From an uncultured Desulfobacterales bacterium (GTDB lineage Bacteria; Desulfobacterota; Desulfobacteria; Desulfobacterales; G020354645), in assembly GCA_947259865.1 (NCBI GenBank), contig CAMYNZ010000154.1, forward strand, positions 1-8,487: DNA of 8,487 nucleotides. Direction: 5' to 3'. The notes beneath the pieces are model-generated. The model saw only the letters and a program-made list of their open reading frames with translations, was not told the DNA's origin and made no database searches. How positions within the stretch are numbered: position 1 is the stretch's first letter; the number at the start of each line of letters is the position of its first letter. Shown here piece by piece: positions 1 through 5,906 of the stretch. The position numbers and the translations under genes are program-made.

Positions 1-105
1 GTGACCTTGCTGCACGAAATGAAACGGCGTGATGTCCGCTGCGGGCTGGAATGCATTTGTGGCGGCGGCGGTTTAGGGATTGCGGCGATATTTGAAAGAA
101 AATAG
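1..105 (+). CDS. Thiolase (acetyl-CoA C-acyltransferase family), C-terminal end only
   Basis: The reading frame is open from the window's first base to a TAG stop at 103-105 and gives 34 residues. The segment CGGGGLGIA (residues 20-28) fits the thiolase C-terminal active-site pattern C-x-G-G-G-x-G; Cys20 of the visible part would be the general acid/base cysteine. In thiolases this motif sits about 10-15 residues from the C-terminus, as here (the protein ends IFERK). Family members cleave 3-ketoacyl-CoA with CoA, or condense two acetyl-CoA in reverse. The rest of the gene lies left of the window, so substrate class (acetoacetyl-CoA or longer chains) cannot be told. It converges on the dehydrogenase gene at 439-1197. 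A strong inverted repeat begins 12 nt after the stop. Confidence 0.85.
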   Translation: MTLLHEMKRRDVRCGLECICGGGGLGIAAIFERK

Positions 106-117
106 AAACCGTTTTCG

Positions 118-182
118 ATCGCGGCTGGAAGCCGCTCCCACACATGCATCAGCGCTAAGTGGGAGCGGCTTCCAGCCGCGAT
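118..182. repeat. REP/REPIN-like perfect inverted repeat
   Basis: Two perfectly complementary 23-nt arms (118-140 and 160-182) flank a 19-nt spacer. Each arm is itself a small hairpin: gcggct-gga-agccgc at 121-135 and gcggct-tcc-agccgc at 165-179. Each arm also carries a GGAG-type tetranucleotide next to the small stem, read outwards from the spacer on the right arm (162-165). A tetranucleotide plus stem-loop, paired head to head, is the layout of REP sequences and REPINs, which are mobilised by REP-associated tyrosine transposases (RAYTs); no transposase is in the window. There is no T-tract after the repeat on either strand, so it is not a canonical intrinsic terminator. Placed 12 nt after the thiolase stop, it could still stabilise that mRNA's 3' end. 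Confidence 0.75.
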
Positions 183-438
183 GAACCGGCATTAGATGCA
201 CTTTTAAGTCGGTTTCAAATAGGAGCCATCGCAAAAATCCATCTAAGGTTTAAAAATTTCCTAGTTATACTTTCATTTATCCATTAAATATTAATAGCTT
301 ATTATATATTAATTAATGTATAGCTTGATATATAAAAAGTTAAAGTAAAACATTATTTTATCGACATAATCTCTTGTTATTTAATGTAAAAGTTGCTTAA
401 TTAAAGCCAAATATCGGCCGATTCTGTGATCATCACTT
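183..438. other. AT-rich intergenic region without a recognisable gene
   Basis: This gap separates two convergent genes. Positions 241-360 hold only 19 G or C in 120 bases, far below the flanking genes. I see no plausible coding frame, RNA gene or T-tailed hairpin here. Small palindromes occur near the dehydrogenase stop: atcggccgat at 413-422 and gtgat-c-atcac at 426-436. TATA-like hexamers are frequent simply because of composition. As both flanking genes point into this region, no promoter is required in it. Confidence 0.6.
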
Positions 439-1197
439 CTAAGCCAGCAGCCCCCCATCACATGTGAGACACATACCGGTGGTATAGGAGGCGGCACCTG
501 ATAGCAGATACAGCGCTGAACCGGCCATCTCCCAGGGTTGTGCATATCTGCCCATGGGAATGCGTTTGATGGCTTGATCATAAAACTCTTTGTTGTCTAC
601 CAGGGCCCTGGAGAATTTGGTTCTGGTGAGCCCCGGCAGTAAAGCGTTTACCCGAATGTCTTTATCGGCCAGCTCCCTGGCATAGGCCTTTGTCATGGCA
701 ATAAGCCCGGCCTTTGTGATGGAATAAATTCCCTGCATCAACCCGGGTCTCACACCGCTTACCGATGATACATTTACAATAGCCCCACCGCCGGCTTCAA
801 CCATGAGCGGAACCGCATGTTTTATCATGAAAAAAGGGCCTTTTAGATTAACGTCATGGGTTTTATCCCAGGCAGCCTCATCGGCTCCCCGCATTTCTCC
901 GAGATAGGGATTTGTCCCGGCATTATTTACCAGGATGTTCAGTCCGCCATATTGTTTGCGGACCGTTTTGAACAAGGATTCGATTTGATCTAAATAGCCC
1001 ACATGACAGGCAATGGCGGTAGCTTTGGCGCCATTTTCTTCAATTTTGTCAACCACCTCCCGGAGCCCCTCCAATTTCCGGCTGACAAGAATACAGTCAG
1101 CACCATGCTCTGAAAGCGTCATGGCGATGGCTTTTCCGATACCACGACTGGCGCCGGTGATCAGCGCAATCTTACCCTGAAGAGAAAAATCTATCAT
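439..1197 (-). CDS. Short-chain dehydrogenase/reductase (classical SDR, DHRS4/FabG-like)
   Basis: This 252-residue protein has the usual length of a classical SDR: a single Rossmann-fold NAD(P)-dependent oxidoreductase, normally a cytosolic tetramer. The cofactor motif TGASRGIG is at residues 14-21, NNAG at 91-94, and the catalytic set is N117, S145, Y158 and K162 (YSITK). Arg40 after the second beta strand (LVSRK) suggests NADP(H) rather than NAD(H). Stretches such as CHVG (64-67), NP(Y)LG (96-100), WDKT (110-113) and PGLTRTKFSRAL (188-199) recall DHRS4-type carbonyl reductases more than canonical FabG, though this is from memory and not a search. The ATG at 1197 is preceded by a strong GAGGAGA Shine-Dalgarno (1204-1210), 7 nt upstream. 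Nearby thiolase and ETF genes suggest acyl-CoA or ketone metabolism, but the substrate is unknown. Confidence 0.92.
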   Translation of the reverse strand: MIDFSLQGKIALITGASRGIGKAIAMTLSEHGADCILVSRKLEGLREVVDKIEENGAKATAIACHVGYLDQIESLFKTVRKQYGGLNILVNNAGTNPYLGEMRGADEAAWDKTHDVNLKGPFFMIKHAVPLMVEAGGGAIVNVSSVSGVRPGLMQGIYSITKAGLIAMTKAYARELADKDIRVNALLPGLTRTKFSRALVDNKEFYDQAIKRIPMGRYAQPWEMAGSALYLLSGAASYTTGMCLTCDGGLLA

Positions 1198-1203
1198 TTA
1201 TTG

Positions 1204-1210
1204 TCTCCTC
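1204..1210 (-). promoter_or_regulatory. Ribosome binding site of the SDR gene
   Basis: The minus strand reads GAGGAGA, followed by ACAATAA and the ATG at 1197-1195. The core match and 7-nt spacing are near ideal and fix the start of the dehydrogenase. Confidence 0.8.
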
Positions 1211-1225
1211 ATTTCTCGTTTGGAA

Positions 1226-1254
1226 ATTATATAAAACATTAATATTCATGTTCA
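1226..1254 (-). promoter_or_regulatory. Candidate sigma70-type promoter for the SDR gene
   Basis: On the minus strand a perfect TATAAT (1226-1231) lies 17 nt downstream of TGAACA (1249-1254), which matches the TTGACA consensus at four of six positions. Transcription would start near 1219, leaving a short leader with the Shine-Dalgarno at 1204-1210. The -35 hexamer is the outer end of the 330-bp inverted-repeat element, so part of this promoter may have come with the element. The surroundings are AT-rich, so a chance match is possible. Confidence 0.4.
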
Positions 1255-1299
1255 CCGCCCGCTCCGCTCGAGGCGCAGAGTGCGCAGAGAATTATTATC

Positions 1300-1334
1300 T
1301 TTTTCTATGCCGGTGAGAGGCCGGCATAGAAAAA
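1300..1334 (-). repeat. Left terminal hairpin of the inverted-repeat element
   Basis: A perfect 14-bp stem (1300-1313/1321-1334) encloses a 7-nt loop that reads CCTCTCA on the minus strand. The stem begins with Ts and ends with As on both strands, the opposite of an intrinsic terminator, so I do not call it one. Its loop is identical to that of the hairpin at 1506-1536 read on the plus strand. Confidence 0.85.
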
Positions 1335-1505
1335 ACTGCAATCGCTTTGCGATGAAGATCCTCTGGCTTTGCTAGCTATACTTGCTAGGTAGAATCCGTG
1401 GGCTATTTCTCTGGGATGGAGAACTCCCCATAATGGCAGGACCTAACTTGGGGGATGCCATTGGTCAACTATCAGTTTTTTTTTGCCACGATGTGGCTGA
1501 TGTTA

Positions 1506-1536
1506 TTCATTTGCCGTCCTCTCAACGGCAAATGAA
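1506..1536 (+). repeat. Right terminal hairpin of the inverted-repeat element
   Basis: A perfect 12-bp stem (1506-1517/1525-1536) encloses the loop CCTCTCA (1518-1524). Aligned outward from the loop with the left hairpin, the first 12 pairs are identical at eight positions and changed on both sides at four (pairs 1, 7, 9 and 10), with pairing kept each time. The orientation is inverted relative to the left hairpin, as expected for element ends. There is no T-tract after it on either strand. Confidence 0.85.
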
Positions 1537-1603
1537 AAAATATCTCTCTCTGCGCTCTCCGCGCCTCTGCGGTGAGCACTCTTTTTCATAAAAGCTCAGG
1601 TGC

Positions 1604-2596
1604 TTATTCTGATGCCTGCCTTTTCTTCTCATAGGCCTCGATCAAAGCGGGAATGAAAGTGGTCAGATCTTCTACAATGCAGATATCGGCCACGTTGAAG
1701 ATTGCGGCCTTTGGGTCCGTGTTAATTGCTATCACACATTCAGCACCTCGCATTCCGGATACGTGCTGCACCGCCCCGGAAACGCCGCATGCTATGTAAA
1801 GTTGAGGTGTAACCGTTGCCCCGGTAACGCCCACCTGTTGCCGATATTCCAGCCAACCCATGTCACATACCGGGCGCGACCCGCCTACAGCGGATTTGGG
1901 AAAACGTTTTGCCAGTTGATAAATGAGATCGAGGTTTTCTTTTTTACCGATGCCCCGGCCGACAGTGATCACGACTTTTGCTTCTGTCAGTGAATCACTC
2001 GATGTATGCGCAGTTTTGATTCCCACGGATCGTGATTGCTGCGGCTTTATGGGCGCTGACCGCAGGTCTACTGTGCCCGTTGAAACCTGAGCGGGGGAAA
2101 GCGGCTTAAAGAAACCGGGCTGAACTGTCAGAATTGTCGTCGGGGTAGTCGGGCAGACATCTGCAACCACTTTTCCGCCAAAAATTGAACGGCTGAAATG
2201 AAGACGATCGGCATCCTGAAATATGCGTTCTACTCCGGTAATACAGGCCCCACCTGTTCGAAACGCTACAGCCGGGGCGAAATCGTGCCCCTGGGCGCTG
2301 TGGGCGATGCATACGAGTTCCGGCTGCATTTCCTGGACAAGTTGCGTCAGGATGGTTTTGTAAACCTCGCCGTTATATGATTTTAAATGAGGATTGCAAA
2401 CGGCAATGACATCACATCCATGATCTTCTGCCATTCGATTGGCCATTGCTTCAATGTCATCGCCAAGAAGGACAACGCACACACGCGTCTTTTGGATTTG
2501 CTGAATCACATCAGCGCAGGCCAAAAGCTCGAATGTAACAGGTTTTAATTTTCCATCAAAATGTTCGGCGGCGAGTAATATTATTTTGTTTTGCAT
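1604..2596 (-). CDS. etfA: Electron transfer flavoprotein, alpha subunit
   Basis: The 330-residue protein is a full-length EtfA/FixB subunit. The N-terminal alpha/beta domain (about 1-170) is followed by the conserved FAD-binding C-terminal domain (about 205-325). Signature segments are VGRGIG (212-217), GGSRPV (238-243, with the conserved Arg241), QVGVTGATVTPQLYIACGVS (254-273), AVQH (275-278) and AINTDPKAAIFNVAD (290-304). EtfA and EtfB form a soluble heterodimer that carries electrons between acyl-CoA dehydrogenases or similar flavoenzymes and the membrane quinone pool or other acceptors. The ATG at 2596 lies 6 nt after the etfB stop. Only a short AAGG, overlapping the etfB stop region, precedes it, so translation is probably coupled to etfB. 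No acyl-CoA dehydrogenase is in the window, so the electron donor is unknown. The stop (TAA, 1604-1606) lies 25 nt from the edge of the inverted-repeat element. Confidence 0.95.
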   Translation of the reverse strand: MQNKIILLAAEHFDGKLKPVTFELLACADVIQQIQKTRVCVVLLGDDIEAMANRMAEDHGCDVIAVCNPHLKSYNGEVYKTILTQLVQEMQPELVCIAHSAQGHDFAPAVAFRTGGACITGVERIFQDADRLHFSRSIFGGKVVADVCPTTPTTILTVQPGFFKPLSPAQVSTGTVDLRSAPIKPQQSRSVGIKTAHTSSDSLTEAKVVITVGRGIGKKENLDLIYQLAKRFPKSAVGGSRPVCDMGWLEYRQQVGVTGATVTPQLYIACGVSGAVQHVSGMRGAECVIAINTDPKAAIFNVADICIVEDLTTFIPALIEAYEKKRQASE

Positions 2597-2602
2597 GGGC
2601 CT

Positions 2603-3382
2603 TTAAGTCCATTGAACAAATGATTTTTCATGCAGTATTTGTAGCAGTTGCTCGGCTTTCACTTGCCGAGACCCCTCGAGGAAAAGAGCTGCCCGCAGTT
2701 TTCGGGGGTATGTCAATTGGACCACTTTCAGTCTTTGCGCGAGATGTTCGAGTTTTGCGGCGTCGACTGTCACCAATTCCGTCTTATTGGCTCTGAGAAG
2801 GTTTGAAAGGGAAGGATAGCGCGGCTGATTGATGCCCGTCTGGACAGTCAAAACCGCAGGTAGATTAAGCTCCAGCTGTTCCCTGAAACCCCCCTCAATT
2901 TCACGCTCGATATAAACGTGCTTTTTTTCAGGTCCAAGCTTTTCATAAATTACGGCGGTGACACACGGCAGGACTAGATTTTCGGCAATGAGCGGCCCGA
3001 CCAAACCCTGCATGGCATCTTCGGACATCACCCCTGCCAGAATCAGATCGTAGGTTCGCACGTAAACGGCGATCCAGGATGCGACCTCAAATGGGTCCGG
3101 ATTATCCTCATCATCAGTGACAATATGAATCCCGCTATCCGCTCCCATTCCGATGGCTCTTTTAATGGCAGTCTCAACGCGTGGCGGTCCGACAGATATG
3201 ATGTCAATGGTGGTATCAGGAAAAGCGTCTTTTATCTGAAGCGCCTCTTCGACAGCGGCTTCATCATATCGATTCATCTTCCATTCATCTATAAGGTCTT
3301 TCTGAATCCCCCGGTTGGATGTATCGATGACAATAGACGCTTCGGTTTCCGGTACCTGTTTGACACAAACCAGTATTTTCAT
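2603..3382 (-). CDS. etfB: Electron transfer flavoprotein, beta subunit
   Basis: I place the start at the ATG at 3382, giving 259 residues beginning MKILVCVKQVPET, the canonical EtfB N-terminus and usual length. Further family marks are NRYDEAAVEEAL (38-49), the nucleotide-binding region LAGVMSEDAMQGLVGP (115-130) followed by LIAENLVLP (131-139), and the EtfB signature around EREIEGGFREQLELNLPAV (159-177) to INQPRYPSL (184-192). EtfB binds AMP or, in electron-bifurcating ETFs, a second FAD. The VGPxIAExLxLP pattern recalls ETFs of anaerobes, but bifurcation cannot be settled by eye. The frame is open for 72 more codons upstream, but that part is unlike EtfB and runs into the preceding kinase gene. 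The ribosome binding site is poor. The gene follows the kinase by 59 nt and precedes etfA by 6 nt. Confidence 0.95.
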   Translation of the reverse strand: MKILVCVKQVPETEASIVIDTSNRGIQKDLIDEWKMNRYDEAAVEEALQIKDAFPDTTIDIISVGPPRVETAIKRAIGMGADSGIHIVTDDEDNPDPFEVASWIAVYVRTYDLILAGVMSEDAMQGLVGPLIAENLVLPCVTAVIYEKLGPEKKHVYIEREIEGGFREQLELNLPAVLTVQTGINQPRYPSLSNLLRANKTELVTVDAAKLEHLAQRLKVVQLTYPRKLRAALFLEGSRQVKAEQLLQILHEKSFVQWT

Positions 3383-3441
3383 GCAGGATTCATTACCACA
3401 CGACCGCAGAATAAGTAAATAGAGTTTGGTATTTGTTAAAT

Positions 3442-4275
3442 TTATGAGTTGATGTTGTAGGTGTAGTAGTAGGAAATTTTCTGCGAAGTTTGCCGGTTGA
3501 GCACAAAGCCGAGAAACTTTTCCTGTGGGATCAGTTGCAAAGCCTTTTCGACGTCGTGTATAGAGGTTTGCCCCTCGGCCACGACCATTATGATACAATC
3601 GACAAGTGGCGCCAGCACGATTGCATCAGCTCCGCCAAAGATAGGAGGGACATCAAAAAATACATAGCGATCCGGATAACGGGTCTTCATCTCATGGATC
3701 AGAGAGCTCATCCGGGGTGAACCCAGAAGTTCCGAGCTATCATGGATCGTTCGTCCACCAGATATCAGGGTCAGTTTATCGATCCCCGGCCAAACGATAA
3801 AATCCTTGAGCGGCCGGTCATCTATCAGATAATCGATCAGACCTTTGTCGCTGTCAATTCCAAGGTATTTGTGGATATTTTGGCGCATCAGATCGCTATC
3901 AACCAGAAGTACCGTCTGGTTAAATTCTTTTGCAAAGGTGACCGCCAGGTTAATGCTTGTCAGCGTTTTGCCTTCCCCCGGGTTTACGCTAGTGATCATT
4001 ATGGTATTCCAGCCTTTTTCCTTTGTACGGTGTTGAATCTGGGTACGGAGGATTTTGTAAAAATTAATTTCCTGTGAATCCGGGAACATCCCGACGATTC
4101 GGTTTTCAGCCGCGAACTTTGGATCCAGCTTGATGGATTTGGCTTCCGAATAGATCGGCGATACCCAACCGGCTTTATCCTTTTTATCCGCATCCGAAAG
4201 CGTTTCTTCAAATTTTATTGCCGACGGGGTAGGGGATCCATCTTTGCGTTTATGGAGATAATTTTTAAATTTCAT
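3442..4275 (-). CDS. BY-type tyrosine autokinase of exopolysaccharide assembly (CpsD/CapB-like, XrtA-locus type)
   Basis: The 277-residue cytoplasmic P-loop protein has the three bacterial tyrosine-kinase motifs: Walker A SVNPGEGKT (96-104), Walker A' VLLVDSDL (122-129) and Walker B YVFFDVPP (204-211). It ends in a tyrosine cluster, YYYTY (269-273), the usual site of trans-autophosphorylation. Such kinases control chain length and export by cycling between phosphorylated and unphosphorylated oligomers docked on a Wzz-type membrane partner, here the gene just upstream (42-nt gap). I chose the ATG at 4275, preceded 7 nt upstream by a partial Shine-Dalgarno (AGAG). A TTG seven codons earlier (4296) is possible. 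Length and separation from the co-polymerase match the autokinases of exosortase/PEP-CTERM polysaccharide loci. A role in another capsule system cannot be excluded. Confidence 0.9.
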   Translation of the reverse strand: MKFKNYLHKRKDGSPTPSAIKFEETLSDADKKDKAGWVSPIYSEAKSIKLDPKFAAENRIVGMFPDSQEINFYKILRTQIQHRTKEKGWNTIMITSVNPGEGKTLTSINLAVTFAKEFNQTVLLVDSDLMRQNIHKYLGIDSDKGLIDYLIDDRPLKDFIVWPGIDKLTLISGGRTIHDSSELLGSPRMSSLIHEMKTRYPDRYVFFDVPPIFGGADAIVLAPLVDCIIMVVAEGQTSIHDVEKALQLIPQEKFLGFVLNRQTSQKISYYYTYNINS

Positions 4276-4317
4276 CACAATTCTCTTTATAATCAATCTA
4301 TCGGGTTATCGTATTTC

Positions 4318-5892
4318 TCACATCGAAAGACGCCGCATTAATTTTGCCCAGAAAATATTTAGATCCATGACCAGGAAGTGAAACGCCAGCAAACTGCCTA
4401 TTATTAAAACGATTAATCCCAGAACTTGAATAGCGTGTATAATATTTTTTCTGCGGATGTCCTTTTTTGTTGTTATTTCCGGAATTCCGGCCAGCACCGG
4501 AAAGGATGTGACCGAAGAGAGCATTTCGGAACTTCTAACAGAACTATCCGTAAATTCCTTTATGGAGGCGAAAGCGACCCCTGCAGCGATACCCAAAACA
4601 AATCCGATCATCATGATGGCCATGCGGTTCGGTTTGTAGGGCTTTTCAGGCAAACGAGCCGGATCAATAATTGTAAAGCGCTCACCTTTTTGTCCCTTTT
4701 CAAGACCATGGGCAACGTTTGCTTCCATGAACTTTCGAACCAGGTCGTCGTACTTGGCCTGGGTGTTGTTGCGCTCAACGGTCAGGGCGTTATAGGCCTC
4801 CTCAACCTTCGGGGTGGCCTCGATGCGGCGACGATATTCCTCAGCTTTCATATTTATATCAATAATTTGCCTCTTGACCGATTCAATTTCGGCCCGGGTG
4901 CTCGCGAGCTGGGAGGCAAGCGTAATATAAGCAGGATTGTCGGGCAGACCGTCCGATGTACCCTCCGTGTTATCGAGGTTTTCGATCCGTTTTTCGAGCC
5001 TTTCAATTTCCTCCTTGGTCTTGATAACATCGGGATACTGATCCGTAAAGCGAGTTTCCAGATTCGCTAAATGAACCTTTAGTTCCCGGAGCCTTCTTTT
5101 ATCCTCGGTCATCTTTTCCAAAGGGGTTATGCTGGCTAGTTGGGTTTGAAGATATCCCTGTCTTTCCTTGAACGTCTGGAGCTGCTGGTTCAATCTATCG
5201 ATATTCCGTTCGGTATTGTTCAGACTTTGCATGTTAACCTGAAATACCTCGGGGAGTTCGTTGATATGCATTTCCTTATACGCAGCAATTTTAGCCTCGA
5301 TCCGATCCAGGTCAATTTTGAGTTTTTTCATTTCATCTTTGAGAAATTGTGAGGTTTCCCTTGTCTGCCGTTCTCTGACGCGCAAGTTTTCTTCGAGAAA
5401 TAAAGAGGCAAGAACATTGGCGACGCGCTGAACCTTATCGGGTACCCCCTTGCCTTCAAAAGTCAGGGTAAATGCCACCGTTGCAGAGCTGGGCCTCCCT
5501 GTTCGTCGATCAACCACTTCGGCACTTATGGTTTCAAGTTTGATGGATTTACGCATCTTATCCACAATTTGATCGCTCGTAAGTTTTCCCTTGTAATCCG
5601 GGTAGAGATTAAAACGATTGATAATATCGATTAACCGGGATGTGCTCATAATTCTCTGGTGGATGGATTGGAGTCGCTGCTCAACGAAACTGGTCACCGT
5701 GGCCATAACAAAGTCGGCTGGAATTTCCTGTTCTTCTATCAGGATCGTAGAGGTAGATTTATAAACTGGGGGGAGAGACACGGCGATTACGGCGGAGATG
5801 ACAAAAATTATAAGAGCCGGAAGAATAAGGCTCCATTTTCTGCGTTTTAAAATTAAAATATAGTCATTCAGCGTTACCGTGCTCGGCCCCAT
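4318..5892 (-). CDS. Wzz-type polysaccharide co-polymerase / chain-length determinant (XrtA-locus type)
   Basis: This 524-residue inner-membrane protein sets polysaccharide chain length and passes polymer to the exporter. It has an N-terminal Wzz domain with a first membrane segment (about 21-41) after the basic KRRKW. A long periplasmic part follows, rich in coiled coil (about 170-310 and 325-390). The proline-rich stretch IDPARLPEKPYKPNR (409-423) comes just before membrane segment two (about 424-444). A third hydrophobic segment (about 485-509) lies near the C-terminus, as in chain-length determinants of PEP-CTERM loci. There is no Walker motif: kinase activity is supplied by the separate protein downstream. 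I chose the ATG at 5892 over the ATG two codons earlier (5898), because the AAAGGAG at 5900-5906 is 7 nt from the former and only 1 nt from the latter. Confidence 0.9.
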   Translation of the reverse strand: MGPSTVTLNDYILILKRRKWSLILPALIIFVISAVIAVSLPPVYKSTSTILIEEQEIPADFVMATVTSFVEQRLQSIHQRIMSTSRLIDIINRFNLYPDYKGKLTSDQIVDKMRKSIKLETISAEVVDRRTGRPSSATVAFTLTFEGKGVPDKVQRVANVLASLFLEENLRVRERQTRETSQFLKDEMKKLKIDLDRIEAKIAAYKEMHINELPEVFQVNMQSLNNTERNIDRLNQQLQTFKERQGYLQTQLASITPLEKMTEDKRRLRELKVHLANLETRFTDQYPDVIKTKEEIERLEKRIENLDNTEGTSDGLPDNPAYITLASQLASTRAEIESVKRQIIDINMKAEEYRRRIEATPKVEEAYNALTVERNNTQAKYDDLVRKFMEANVAHGLEKGQKGERFTIIDPARLPEKPYKPNRMAIMMIGFVLGIAAGVAFASIKEFTDSSVRSSEMLSSVTSFPVLAGIPEITTKKDIRRKNIIHAIQVLGLIVLIIGSLLAFHFLVMDLNIFWAKLMRRLSM

Positions 5893-5899
5893 AAACATG

Positions 5900-5906
5900 C
5901 TCCTTT
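5900..5906 (-). promoter_or_regulatory. Ribosome binding site deciding the co-polymerase start
   Basis: The minus strand reads AAAGGAG. The AGGAG core is 7 nt from the ATG at 5892 but a single base from the ATG at 5898. This supports the shorter protein starting MGPSTV. Confidence 0.75.

Larger units (their letters stand above)
1249..1578. repeat. 330-bp inverted-repeat element (MITE-like or structured intergenic repeat)
   Basis: The two ends of this stretch are inverted copies of each other. The outermost 10 bases, tgttcaccgc (1249-1258) and gcggtgagca (1569-1578), match at 9 of 10 when one is reverse-complemented. Further in, 1270-1290 and 1547-1567 match at 19 of 21. The left copy has about 10 extra bases between these blocks. 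Inside each outer repeat lies a large hairpin (1300-1334 and 1506-1536), then a small hairpin (1341-1353 and 1485-1497). The core (about 1354-1484) holds a TTGCTAG direct repeat (1369-1375 and 1382-1388), a 7-bp stem (1432-1438/1456-1462) and a run of nine Ts (1476-1484). There is no transposase and no convincing coding frame. The size, termini and intergenic location fit a non-autonomous mobile element or a dispersed structured repeat. I see no clear target-site duplication. The right-hand CTCTGCG/GCGCCTCTGCGGTGA stretch resembles repeats I recall from many environmental bacterial genomes. Confidence 0.65.

Noticed and set aside
1300..1334. Hairpin as a bidirectional intrinsic terminator
   Set aside because: The T and A runs are on the wrong sides of the stem for termination on either strand.
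1405..1418. Resemblance of the segment to the 5' end of 6S RNA
   Set aside because: Only a short match. The complementary 3' closing strand and the central bubble of 6S RNA are missing in the following 200 nt.
1382..1591. A 69-codon plus-strand frame inside the intergenic element
   Set aside because: It starts with TTG without a Shine-Dalgarno, runs through the hairpin and outer repeat of the element, and its product has no recognisable domain. The tail is simply a translation of the repeat.
1231..1593. ATAAAA at 1231-1236 and 1588-1593 as a target-site duplication of the element
   Set aside because: The copies lie 12 and 9 bases outside the aligned ends, in AT-rich DNA, and six such bases easily recur by chance.
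3383..3441. Promoter for etfB (TTAACA as -35)
   Set aside because: The -35 is acceptable, but every hexamer at 16-18 nt spacing matches the -10 consensus at three positions or fewer.
3383..3598. 72-residue N-terminal extension of etfB
   Set aside because: It overlaps the 3' end of the kinase gene, has no similarity to EtfB, and the canonical EtfB start MKILVCVKQVPET lies at 3382.
4426..5070. A 214-codon plus-strand frame opposite the co-polymerase gene
   Set aside because: It lies wholly antisense to a well-supported gene, and its product shows no domain or composition typical of a real protein. It is a shadow frame.
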